From Fidelibacterota bacterium (GTDB lineage: Bacteria; Fidelibacterota; Marinisomatia; SCGC-AAA003-L08; GCA-2689995): a DNA stretch of 64,000 nt. This document shows, one piece after another, positions 25,375-34,599 of the stretch. A model generated the notes under the pieces. It made no database searches, had not been told where the DNA came from, and was given only the letters and a program-made list of their open reading frames with translations. Made by a program: the position numbers and the translations under genes. How positions within the stretch are numbered: the stretch's first letter is position 1; every line of letters starts with the position of its first letter. Location: NCBI GenBank assembly GCA_002689995.1, contig NZIV01000063.1:164833-228832 (forward strand), given 5' to 3'.

Positions 25375-28300
25375 CGTTCAACTCCTTCCATACATCTGTG
25401 ATTATGATGAGGCTGACCAGTATCAGGCTTTAAGTAGTTTTTGGTAGATGAATCTGCATTTTGTAAAATATACTGAATTATTTCATTACGCCATCTTTTA
25501 TCTCGGATTCTTAGTTTTTTATCTTCTTCAATTGAGAAATATTGAATTCCATCAATCCAAGTTTGTTCACATTTTGTCATCGTTGATAATGGATGCCCAG
25601 ACCAAACTACAAAATCAGCTTCTTTTCCTATTTCTAAAGAGCCGACCCATTGATCCACACCAAGTTGGATAGCAGGATTTATAGTAACGAATTTCAGAGC
25701 TTCTTGTTCGGAAACGCCACCATATTTTATTGCTTTTGCAGCCTCTAAATTCATTCTTCTTGCAAGTTCATCAGAGTCCGAATTGAAAGATACATTAACT
25801 CCCACGTTATGCATTAATGCACCATTATAAGGAATAGCATCAATTACTTCATATTTATATGCCCACCAATCACTAAAAGTAGAGGCCCCTGCTCCATGTT
25901 CGACTAATCTATCAGCTACTTTAAATCCTTCTAAAACATGTTGAAAAGTTCCAATAGTAAACCCATAATCCTCAGCAACACGTGTTAACATTAGAATCTC
26001 ATCTTGCCTATACGAATGACAGTGAATTTTTCTATCCCCGATTAAAACTTCTACTAATGCATCTAATTCTAAATCCCTTCTTGGAGGAATTAAATCAATT
26101 TCTATATTATTTTTAACTTTCTGATTGTAATTTTCCCATATTAATCTATATTCCGATGCTCTTTCAAAGGCATCTCTTAAGACTTGCTCAACCCCCATTC
26201 GAGTTTGTGGATATCTTGTTGTGTGATTATCACCCCAATTAGACTGTTTTACATTTTCACCAAGAGCAAATTTAATACCCTCTGGGGCATTCTTATATAA
26301 TAACTTTTCTGGATTTTCACCCCATTTTAATTTAATAACGGCATTTTGACCACCAATCGTATTGGCAGAACCATGTAAAATATTTACCATAGTTAGTCCA
26401 CCAGCAAGTTCTCTATAAATTGCAATATCATCGCTATCTAAGACATCTTTAATTCTTACTTCAGATGTTATAGATTGCGTCCCTTCATTTATTGCAGATG
26501 CTGCTGAATGACTATGGCAGTCTATTAATCCTGGAGTAATATGCTTCCCTCTAGCATTAACAACTACTGCATTTTTTGGCGGAATAATATTTTTATTTAT
26601 ATTGTGAATTAATCCATTTCTAACCAATAAGTCAGTTTCATATAAAATACCTTTATCAGAACTAGTCCATATTGTTGCATTTTTAACAACTACTATTTGA
26701 GGTGTAGAATGTAATTTTTCTAAACCAAAAGCTCCTTCAGGAAAAACTGTAGGAATATCATACTGTTTATTTTTAATAATTTTTTGATGTGTATCATCTT
26801 TACTATTTTTTTTTACTGCTTGCCAAGAAATTGAGTTACCATTTTTGTAGTTAAGAGTACCATTTAATTTATTTTTTAATAAATGACCTACAAATTGCGT
26901 TATACCATTAAATCCAATTGAATCAAGTTTACTTGTAAATGAAATTTGATTTTTTGAAAATTTTAAATTTTCAATTTGTATATCAATTCCATTAATTTTA
27001 AACTTCCCATTATTTTTTGAGATATGTAATTCACCAGAAAATTCTTTATTAAAAAATTCCCAGTCACCTCTGAATAAATCAAAATTATTTTGTTTTAATT
27101 TTTTTTCTTCACCACCAATCCAAACAGCTTCGATTTTAGAGTGTGAATCAAAATAATCTCCATTTGTAATAATTAAATTTGCTATAAATCCTGTTTTAAT
27201 TTGCCCAATTTTATCTTGGAGACCTAATTTTTTAGCTGGAGAAATCGTCAACGCTTTTAGAGCGGATCGTTTTTTAAGCCCGTGCTTTTTTATCATTAAA
27301 ATTAAATTCTTCCTAAAATCAGATTTTTTCTTTAAACCATCCATTGTAAATGCAAAATGGATATTATTATTTGCTAAAATCCCAGGATTTTTAGGTGCCA
27401 TGACCCAATGTTTTAATTTCTCAGTGGAGTAATTTAATGCATCTCTATGGTTTGAAACATTTGGGACTGATTCAAAATTAATAGGTAGTATAAAAAAAGA
27501 ATTTAGTTTTTTAAATTCATTTAATCTTCTATACTCATATCCTTTTGATTTAATCCAAATATTTAAATTGAATTCATTTGAAATATTAAAAGCTCTTAAA
27601 GTTGAAATTTCATCTCCAGTTTTAAATAAAAATGATCCATTTTTATTTAGATGAATTTTTAGTGATTCTAGAGCATTATTTAATTCTACAGGATCATTTT
27701 TTTCAGAAAAATTATTATAAGTTTCAATAGCTCTTTTATACCATAGTGCGTCGTAAAATGTTTGTCTCATTAATGCAATTGATCCTAATAATGAGCCTGG
27801 ATATTGATTAGAATACCAACCGTGAGTTTCAAAAGCCATTACTTGAGTTGGCTTAATATTTAGTATTGTTTGCTTTGAATTTAATAGTTTAACACTTGAA
27901 AGACCTCTAAAAATACCTTCATTTGGTACAATATGTACAGCAGTGATTCCATTTTTATGAAAATTATTTTGATCACTTTTAGTAATATATTTTGAATTAA
28001 TTGTAGAAAAGTCAGGGTGCACTTTGCTATTCCAGTGAGCTATCTGAGATGGATTAGAGTCTGGAGTAGCAACTTCAAACCATGCATCAATAAAGCCGGG
28101 ATAAATAGTTTTACCAGTCATATCAATTTCATATGCATCTAATGGAATATTGATATTAACACCGACGTTTTCAACACGTTCTCCTCTGATTATAATATGA
28201 GCATTTTCAATTAATTTATCAGGATTAATTTGGATTCTTGCATTTTTCAAAGCAAAAACATTTGGCTGACTCTCTTGTAAATTTAATACAGGTTCAATTT

Positions 28301-28382
28301 CTGCAAGTCCTGTATTACTAAAGATAAGTGCAACTAAAATATTACTAATATTTTTTAATATTTTTATCATAGAGTAATTCAT
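25371..28382 (-). CDS. Large secreted amidohydrolase, two amidohydrolase-like halves
   Basis: The 1003-residue product has an N-terminal signal peptide and two amidohydrolase-like halves. The first (residues about 40-420) has lost the HxH (IYPGFIDAWFEV) but keeps the tail GLQDKIGQIKTGFIANLII. A beta linker follows (about 430-540). The second half (about 560-960) keeps TPGLIDCHSHSA, with the HxH, further His at KIHCHSYRQDE and TFQHVLEG, and the Asp region SFNSDSDELARR, so it is probably the active metal-dependent hydrolase. It is followed by a degenerate 434-residue relative. The pair is a recurring arrangement in FCB genomes; substrate unknown. Confidence 0.88.
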   Translation of the reverse strand: MNYSMIKILKNISNILVALIFSNTGLAEIEPVLNLQESQPNVFALKNARIQINPDKLIENAHIIIRGERVENVGVNINIPLDAYEIDMTGKTIYPGFIDAWFEVATPDSNPSQIAHWNSKVHPDFSTINSKYITKSDQNNFHKNGITAVHIVPNEGIFRGLSSVKLLNSKQTILNIKPTQVMAFETHGWYSNQYPGSLLGSIALMRQTFYDALWYKRAIETYNNFSEKNDPVELNNALESLKIHLNKNGSFLFKTGDEISTLRAFNISNEFNLNIWIKSKGYEYRRLNEFKKLNSFFILPINFESVPNVSNHRDALNYSTEKLKHWVMAPKNPGILANNNIHFAFTMDGLKKKSDFRKNLILMIKKHGLKKRSALKALTISPAKKLGLQDKIGQIKTGFIANLIITNGDYFDSHSKIEAVWIGGEEKKLKQNNFDLFRGDWEFFNKEFSGELHISKNNGKFKINGIDIQIENLKFSKNQISFTSKLDSIGFNGITQFVGHLLKNKLNGTLNYKNGNSISWQAVKKNSKDDTHQKIIKNKQYDIPTVFPEGAFGLEKLHSTPQIVVVKNATIWTSSDKGILYETDLLVRNGLIHNINKNIIPPKNAVVVNARGKHITPGLIDCHSHSAASAINEGTQSITSEVRIKDVLDSDDIAIYRELAGGLTMVNILHGSANTIGGQNAVIKLKWGENPEKLLYKNAPEGIKFALGENVKQSNWGDNHTTRYPQTRMGVEQVLRDAFERASEYRLIWENYNQKVKNNIEIDLIPPRRDLELDALVEVLIGDRKIHCHSYRQDEILMLTRVAEDYGFTIGTFQHVLEGFKVADRLVEHGAGASTFSDWWAYKYEVIDAIPYNGALMHNVGVNVSFNSDSDELARRMNLEAAKAIKYGGVSEQEALKFVTINPAIQLGVDQWVGSLEIGKEADFVVWSGHPLSTMTKCEQTWIDGIQYFSIEEDKKLRIRDKRWRNEIIQYILQNADSSTKNYLKPDTGQPHHNHRCMEGVER

Positions 28383-28557
28383 GTTATTTCAAATTTAGAT
28401 TTAAATGCAGGTATAAATTTATAAATTTCAAAGATGTTGTACAAACAATGTTGAATTTAATATAGTTTTATTAAATTATTTGTATTTTATAAATCTATTT
28501 CTTTTAAAAAAATACTAAAAACCAATAGATTCATACTACTGATATTTAGGATAAAAC

Positions 28558-29535
28558 ATGAATAATATTGAAAAAGTTGAAGAATTATTTTCTATAAAAT
28601 CTCATTTAGAAAATGAAATTGGTAAAGTTATAATTGGTCAAAATAAAATTATTAATCAATTATTTATTGCATTTTTGTGCAGAGGGCATGTTATGTTGGA
28701 AGGTGTCCCCGGTTTGGCTAAAACATTATTAATAAAAACATTATCAGAAGCAATGGATTTAAATTTTAGCAGGATTCAATTTACTCCTGATTTAATGCCT
28801 ACTGATATAACAGGTACTGAAGTCCTTGAAGAAGATACTACAACAGGTAAAAGGGCATTTAAATTTTTTAAAGGTCCTGTATTTGCTAATATTATTCTAG
28901 CGGATGAGATTAATAGAACCCCTCCTAAAACTCAAGCAGCTTTACTTGAAGCTATGCAGGAGAATAGAGTTACAGCAAATGGTAAGACATATACACTTGA
29001 TCAACCCTTTTTTGTGCTGGCTACTCAAAATCCAATAGAACAAGAAGGAACATATCCATTGCCTGAGGCACAATTGGATAGATTTTTATTTAAATTAACA
29101 ATTGAATATCCATCTGCCAATGAAGAAGTTGACATAGTAAAGTCGACTACAGGGATTAATAATGAAAAATTATTGGCGATTATTGGACAGAAACAATTAA
29201 TTCAATTTCAAGAATTAATTCGAAAAATACCTGTTGCTGATAATGTTATTAAATATGCGGTTAATTTTGTTCGTAAAACTAGGACAACAGATGATATTAT
29301 GCCAAAATCTATCCAGAAATTATTAGATTGGGGTGCTGGTCCTAGAGCAAGTGTTGGATTAATTTTGGCTGCAAAAGCAACTGCTGTATTGAACAATAGA
29401 ACTACACCTGATATATCAGACGTTCAGGAAATTATAAAACCTGTACTAAGACATAGAATCATTCCTAATTTTAATGCAGAATCTGAAGGAATAACGAGTG
29501 ATGATATTTTAGATTTAATACTTCAGGATAAATAG
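28558..29535 (+). CDS. MoxR-family AAA+ ATPase
   Basis: A 325-residue AAA+ chaperone-like ATPase. Walker A is GVPGLAKT (residues 49-56), Walker B lies in IILADEINR, and sensor regions TQNPIEQEGTYPLPEAQLDRF and GPRASVGLILAAKA are as in the MoxR family. MoxR proteins remodel or mature partner proteins and usually sit beside DUF58 and von Willebrand factor A proteins. Here a DUF58 gene follows without a gap, but the usual vWA and BatD-like genes are absent. The start is supported by AGGATA. Confidence 0.94.
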   Translation: MNNIEKVEELFSIKSHLENEIGKVIIGQNKIINQLFIAFLCRGHVMLEGVPGLAKTLLIKTLSEAMDLNFSRIQFTPDLMPTDITGTEVLEEDTTTGKRAFKFFKGPVFANIILADEINRTPPKTQAALLEAMQENRVTANGKTYTLDQPFFVLATQNPIEQEGTYPLPEAQLDRFLFKLTIEYPSANEEVDIVKSTTGINNEKLLAIIGQKQLIQFQELIRKIPVADNVIKYAVNFVRKTRTTDDIMPKSIQKLLDWGAGPRASVGLILAAKATAVLNNRTTPDISDVQEIIKPVLRHRIIPNFNAESEGITSDDILDLILQDK

Positions 29536-30423
29536 TTGCAAAGAGATATTTTAACACCTGAGATAATATCTAAAATAGATAATTTACATTTCCGTGCAAG
29601 AAGAGTTGTTGAGGGATTCATCGTAGGGAAACATAAAAGTCCATATCATGGCTTTTCTGCTGAATTTTCAGAGCATAGAGCCTACGGACCTGGTGACGAA
29701 ATTAAGCATATTGATTGGAAATTATTCGGGAAAACAGATCGATATTATGTGAAGCAATTTGAGGAAGAAACAAATTTAAGAGCTAATTTAATTTTAGATC
29801 AAAGTAACTCCATGAGTTATGGATCTGGTCATTTAACTAAGTTAGATTTCGCCCAAACTCTACTTGCATCCATTGCATATTTAATGTTAAAACAGCAAGA
29901 TGCTGTAGGACTTACTGTTTTTGATACTGATATCAAAAAATTTATTCCACCAAGGTCAAAATCTAGTCATTTAAATGTTTTATTGTCTACATTATCTAAT
30001 TTAGACTCAGGAGGTGAAACATCGATTGCACCAATACTTCATAAAATTGCAGAAAAAATTCATAAAAGAGGGCTAATAATTTTAGTTTCAGATTTATTTG
30101 ATAATCCTAAGGAAACTTTTAATGGATTAAAACACTTCAGGCACAAAGGGCACGAGGTTGTAGTCTTTCATATATTAGATAATGAAGAAATAGAATTAAG
30201 CTTTAAAGATAGAGTGCGATTTATCGATAAAGAAACTGGTCAGAAAATTACTACAGATCCATGGCATATCAAGACATCTTATATAAAAGAAATAAAAACC
30301 TTTTGTGATTATTATAAATATAATTGCAGAAAAAATAAAATTGATTATGTTAATATATTTACAAATCAAAGCTTGGATAAAGTTATATCTGATTATTTAA
30401 TAAAAAGAAATTCTCTAAAATAA
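29536..30423 (+). CDS. DUF58 (vWA-like) protein
   Basis: The 295-residue protein has the DUF58 signature EHRAYGPGDEIKHIDWKLFG (residues about 47-66) followed by a vWA-like metal-binding region starting at LILDQSNSMSYG (DxSxS-like). It starts at a TTG directly after the MoxR stop, so the two are coupled. It is the expected partner of the MoxR ATPase, perhaps in envelope protein maturation. Lacking membrane segments, this is the short soluble version of DUF58. Confidence 0.9.
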   Translation: MQRDILTPEIISKIDNLHFRARRVVEGFIVGKHKSPYHGFSAEFSEHRAYGPGDEIKHIDWKLFGKTDRYYVKQFEEETNLRANLILDQSNSMSYGSGHLTKLDFAQTLLASIAYLMLKQQDAVGLTVFDTDIKKFIPPRSKSSHLNVLLSTLSNLDSGGETSIAPILHKIAEKIHKRGLIILVSDLFDNPKETFNGLKHFRHKGHEVVVFHILDNEEIELSFKDRVRFIDKETGQKITTDPWHIKTSYIKEIKTFCDYYKYNCRKNKIDYVNIFTNQSLDKVISDYLIKRNSLK

Positions 30424-30754
30424 TATTTATTTTCATATTTATTGTGTGATTTAAGATATATGTTTCATAATCAAAAAAGGAAAATATTTTGTCCCCTTTA
30501 AATTTTTAATCTAAGTCACAAATATAAATTTTAAAACTTTCTAATTTTATTTAGGGTTTTAAATCAACTTGTAATTGGACATGATATTATTAACCAACTA
30601 TTTTATTAATAATCTTAGTTGGTTATAGAAGGGTTAATAAATAAAAAAGTAAGTTAATTTTTACAAAATAAATATGTAACATAATCCCTTCTTTTTGTTT
30701 CACTTAGGAGTAAATAGTGGGTTCGCTGAAGGAGCAAGTAAACTTGCTCCTTTT
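30424..30754. other. 331-base intergenic region with inverted repeats
   Basis: No convincing gene. Two inverted repeats precede the terminator at 30729: TAACCAACTA / TAGTTGGTTA (30591-30600 with 30616-30625, ten perfect pairs) and AGAAGGG / CCCTTCT (30627-30633 with 30686-30692). The arrangement could be the 3' region of the MoxR-DUF58 message or a separate small RNA. Confidence 0.4.
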
Positions 30755-30757
30755 TTA
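30729..30757 (+). terminator. Rho-independent terminator
   Basis: GGAGCAAG / CTTGCTCC with a four-base loop is followed by TTTTTT on the plus strand only. It ends plus-strand transcription 300 bases after the DUF58 stop and overlaps the last bases of lptD on the opposite strand; it would not serve lptD because no T tract follows on the minus strand. Confidence 0.8.
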
Positions 30758-33700
30758 TTGCCAAAAACTTTTACCACCGCGAGATTCAAGTTTTATACTT
30801 TCTTTTAAATCTCTATTAATTACGTTTATTCTTAAATAAAATCCTCTGCGGTATCCTGAGGGAGTCCATTCAAATAAAAATTCAAAACAATGTAAATTTC
30901 TTCTAAAAGTAAAATCATGTGTAACTAACTCTAGATTTTCCAAGTCTAATCGAACATTATAATTCATCTTCCATGCTGGTGTTAATTTGATATCAATATT
31001 TGAATTTACCCAAAAATTAATTAATGGTTCTTGTTGAATCCTTGGTGTAAATGAATATCTAAGACTAAATGTTGAATTCCATACATCGCTAGTTGTTTTA
31101 CTCTCAGAATTTTGAATAATTACTTCGGTTGTATCAATATTAGGTGATGTTAATTTAAATTGTTTTCCTGAAAATTTTAATGTTGTGCCACCATTAATAC
31201 TTTTTAATCTTGGAAATTTTCGAAATTTATTAATTCGATGTCCAGATGTATTTATATCATATAAATCATGTGACATTGATAAGCTTAATCTTAATCCATT
31301 TGGTAGTGTGGAAGAAATATTTGAATTTATAGGTGAAAATTTTAAACTATCAGCTTTAAAATTATAATTAGAATTTAAACTCCAAGATAATAGGTCAATT
31401 TTACTATAATTATCTTCCTTATTTATTTTCGCTTGAAAAACGTTTGAAACATTAAATCCAATTGATTTTGTTTCTGATGATGGGGTTGCACCAGCTAAAG
31501 TTCCATAGAAAAAGTCATGTATTAAATTAGTATCAGGAAAAGCTTGAATGTAAGGTGAATTATCCTCAGTAAATTTAGGAGACCAACTAAACGATAATGA
31601 TGGCGTCAAAACATGCCTTAATGCATCTAACTTACCAATTGAAATTGGGAATAGACCATATAGTTTTGTAGTTAATGAAAATGTGGAGTTCCAAGTTAAT
31701 CTTCTTTTAAAATTATTTACATATTCTAGTTGATAGTTTTCGTTTAGTTTTGTGTACTGATTAACCCAATTTTCACGGAAAGAAATTCGAGGTGATAAAG
31801 AAATCCAACCAAAAAATTTATTTGAAGTCGAAAAACTCATATTATGGCGAATACCTGATCTTACATTAGTTGAATCGACCCAATTTGAATCAGCTAATTC
31901 AAATTTCCAGCCTTTACGAATATTATTATTTAAATTTGAGGAATAATCCCAATAAATATCTTCTAAAAAAGGAATTTTATAATTACCAAATTTTAATTTG
32001 CTTTTGCTATGAGAAAAACTCATGTTTGGAAGAGCTTGCATACGTTCTACAAGAAAATGTTTATCTCCATATATATTTTCTTCTTTTTTTATAATTGCTA
32101 GTAAATCATAACTATCAGACAAGTTTATTGTCAGACTATTTTTATAAGTACTCCATCTTTTAGAATAGTTAAAACTAGATTCAATTTTTTGTGTAAGTTG
32201 GTTTTGTTTATCATTCCATTGAGATTGATAGAAGTCAGAATTACTTATGTAATGTCCATTTATAGATAAGTTTTGTGAAGGATCAAATTTTTGGGAATGA
32301 TTCCAAACTAAATTGAATTGTCTAGAATAATTTTTAAATAAATCTAAAATATTTTTTCCGACTAAGGATTGATTCATTCTTGTTGATATTGAACCTGAGT
32401 ACTTATAGCGTTTGATGTAGTTAAATCTACTATTTATAACAAGCCCAAGTTTATCATAAAAGTCAATTAAGGTTTTTAAATCAATAAAATCATTTGGTGC
32501 ATAATAGTAACCTAGTTTTTGAAAAAAAGTACCTGTGCTTGTCCTTGTTCCAAATGCAGGCATAATCCAACCACTATGCCTTCTTCCTCCTTTATTAGGA
32601 AATACTGCAAAAGGTATTCCAATAATAGGAATATCATAAATATGAAGAACTAATGGTTTCGCAATCACTCTATCATTGCCAATTAATTTCATTTTATTAC
32701 TCGCAAAGTAATAATGAGGGTTTTCATGCTCACATGATGTATATTTACTTTCCTTTACATGAAATATGTCTGGTTCATCTCTAAAAATTTTATTACCATG
32801 GTAATACCCATTATTATACTCTGTAATTCCTTTATTAATTTTACCATGTTTTGTAACTAAATCAAATGTCATGTTATTGCCAGTTAGTGGTTCTGCATCA
32901 CCCGAATAAATAGTTGGTAATACATCATTATATTTCATTGCATTTAAAATATTTTCTCGCCAGCTAACTAATATATTTCCAGCATTTAATTTAATATCCT
33001 GATATTCAACAACAGAGTTTTGAATTAGTTCGGTTTGCTCTTTATCAACATAATAATTTAAATAGTTAGCTTTATACGTAATATTTGTATCAATTTTTGT
33101 ATTTTCAAATTCAGGAGAAAATACTCCTTTACCTCCTCCAATTACTTGAATTTGCATTAATTCTGAGTTTTCAAATGATATTATTATGGTATCACCAGAT
33201 GCGTGATTTGTTCCTACTAGTAAAGAGTCTTCCGAGACATGGTAAATGGTTTCAGCCATATTATATAAAGACATTTTTTTAATTTCATTTTTTTCGAAAT
33301 TAACTGAAATAAATTTACTTTTCATTTCATTTCTAAATTGATAATAATTTGAATTTTTATTAGATATTTGTTTGTTTATGTCTTGCCAGGCTTTTGCATT
33401 TGAGCTAATGTCTACTTTTACAAGCAGTGTATCTCTATACTGAATTAAAATTTCATCACCTGAAAGTCCTTTTTCAGCTTCTTTTATAGTTCCACCATTT
33501 TTCAATGACATTATTTCTATATAGTCATTGTAAGTTAAAGTATCTGCTTTAATTAATCGGTTATTCTCAACTATTGATACATTCTGATAGGCTGAAAATG
33601 AAAGCCCTTTTGGTCCATCAGTCTCTTTATAATGTATATAATCTGTGATGATTTCACGTTTTTCTTGATTGAATTTTACGTTTCCAATTGCATATCCAGA

Positions 33701-34078
33701 GTCAATATCAGTCCAGTAATAAAGAGAATCACATTGAATTAATTGATTAGACTTTTTGAAATTAACGTCACCTGTTGCAAGAATAAAATCTAAACTAGCA
33801 CTAAAATAGGTCATATTATTACATTTCACTGTATCAAAATTATCAATCATAGTAACTGGACCAGTTAATTTAAAAATGTTTAAATTTGGGTAGTTTGTAG
33901 CTTTATTAGTATAAAGAGATAAGGTATTTTTTTGAAGAATTACATTACCACTTAATTCAGTTATAGGATTTGAATCTTCTTCAAAGCTTTGCATTATATC
34001 TGCTTGGATAATTTTTAATCGATTATCCGCAGGAAACATGAATGCAAAAAAAATAGATATTTTATATAATAATTTCAT
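30755..34078 (-). CDS. lptD: LPS-assembly outer membrane protein LptD (OstA family)
   Basis: The 1107-residue protein has a signal peptide, an N-terminal series of OstA/LptA-like jelly-roll repeats (residues about 20-430; ITELSGNVILQKN, YFSASLDFILATGDVNF, YAIGNVKFNQ) and a C-terminal beta barrel. The transition carries the conserved IPIIGIPFAVFPNKGGRRHSG region and the barrel shows many alternating strands to the end (SGYRRGFYLRI). It would insert lipopolysaccharide into the outer leaflet with LptE. The extended OstA part resembles FCB-group LptD proteins. No lpt partner gene is adjacent. It shows a diderm envelope that uses LPS. Confidence 0.9.
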   Translation of the reverse strand: MKLLYKISIFFAFMFPADNRLKIIQADIMQSFEEDSNPITELSGNVILQKNTLSLYTNKATNYPNLNIFKLTGPVTMIDNFDTVKCNNMTYFSASLDFILATGDVNFKKSNQLIQCDSLYYWTDIDSGYAIGNVKFNQEKREIITDYIHYKETDGPKGLSFSAYQNVSIVENNRLIKADTLTYNDYIEIMSLKNGGTIKEAEKGLSGDEILIQYRDTLLVKVDISSNAKAWQDINKQISNKNSNYYQFRNEMKSKFISVNFEKNEIKKMSLYNMAETIYHVSEDSLLVGTNHASGDTIIISFENSELMQIQVIGGGKGVFSPEFENTKIDTNITYKANYLNYYVDKEQTELIQNSVVEYQDIKLNAGNILVSWRENILNAMKYNDVLPTIYSGDAEPLTGNNMTFDLVTKHGKINKGITEYNNGYYHGNKIFRDEPDIFHVKESKYTSCEHENPHYYFASNKMKLIGNDRVIAKPLVLHIYDIPIIGIPFAVFPNKGGRRHSGWIMPAFGTRTSTGTFFQKLGYYYAPNDFIDLKTLIDFYDKLGLVINSRFNYIKRYKYSGSISTRMNQSLVGKNILDLFKNYSRQFNLVWNHSQKFDPSQNLSINGHYISNSDFYQSQWNDKQNQLTQKIESSFNYSKRWSTYKNSLTINLSDSYDLLAIIKKEENIYGDKHFLVERMQALPNMSFSHSKSKLKFGNYKIPFLEDIYWDYSSNLNNNIRKGWKFELADSNWVDSTNVRSGIRHNMSFSTSNKFFGWISLSPRISFRENWVNQYTKLNENYQLEYVNNFKRRLTWNSTFSLTTKLYGLFPISIGKLDALRHVLTPSLSFSWSPKFTEDNSPYIQAFPDTNLIHDFFYGTLAGATPSSETKSIGFNVSNVFQAKINKEDNYSKIDLLSWSLNSNYNFKADSLKFSPINSNISSTLPNGLRLSLSMSHDLYDINTSGHRINKFRKFPRLKSINGGTTLKFSGKQFKLTSPNIDTTEVIIQNSESKTTSDVWNSTFSLRYSFTPRIQQEPLINFWVNSNIDIKLTPAWKMNYNVRLDLENLELVTHDFTFRRNLHCFEFLFEWTPSGYRRGFYLRINVINRDLKESIKLESRGGKSFWQ

Positions 34079-34599
34079 CTAAATGTTTATTTTTAATTTT
34101 TCTATCTAATTTTTTAGGTTACTAAAACTTACGTTTAATTTATATAAGGCATCTGGAAAATAATTATATTTAACATATCTATCAGTAATTATATTTCGTT
34201 TTAATAGTTTTTTTTCGAATTATTTTTGTTTAAGGAGCATTCTTATCCATTTCTAAGAAGAAGTGGCACAAATACAGCGCTATATTCTTTTATTAAATCT
34301 TTATTATCTGAATACATTATTGGTTGTTTGTAAAAGTTATATTTCAAGTTTTTAACAATTAATTTTAAAATTTTAGATTTTTAAACGAAAAAGTTTCCAA
34401 GGTATTATTGAAAATAGACTTTCAGCTTTAATAGTATTATTTAATGAATAACTTCTAGAAATTAATTTATTTTTTGTTTCAAAATGTTTTATTGATTGAA
34501 GTCTATTTATTTCAGCAAGCAGTAGTAAATTTGAATGATAAAGATTCAATGATTTTTATAAAAATTTGTTTAAAATAATAAAATAACAGGAAAAATTCA
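34079..34599. other. 521-base gap between lptD and the phosphodiesterase gene
   Basis: There is no intact gene of normal size. The minus strand carries three consecutive protein-like frames, described separately as a possible decayed gene. The plus strand shows AAGGAG at 34232 without a credible reading frame. The promoters of lptD and of the gene at 34600 should lie here, but I cannot place them. Confidence 0.5.
34106..34549 (-). pseudogene. Possible decayed gene or small ORF remnants upstream of lptD
   Basis: Three minus-strand frames in series look more like protein than random AT-rich DNA. First is a 58-codon frame from TTG 34549 to TAA 34373, ending SIIPWKLFRLKI. Second is a frame ending at 34243, including an ATG at 34317 and the stretch LIKEYSAVFVPLLLRNG. 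Third is a frame ending at 34106 with RYVKYNYFPDALYKLNVS. The second is in a different frame from the first and third. This could be a frameshifted remnant, or the first frame alone could be a small protein gene. I recognise no family. Confidence 0.25.

Noticed and set aside
34232-34296. Short basic plus-strand peptide after AAGGAG (KKKWHKYSA)
   Set aside because: No proper start codon at a fitting distance and only about 15 codons; the opposite strand looks more coding-like.
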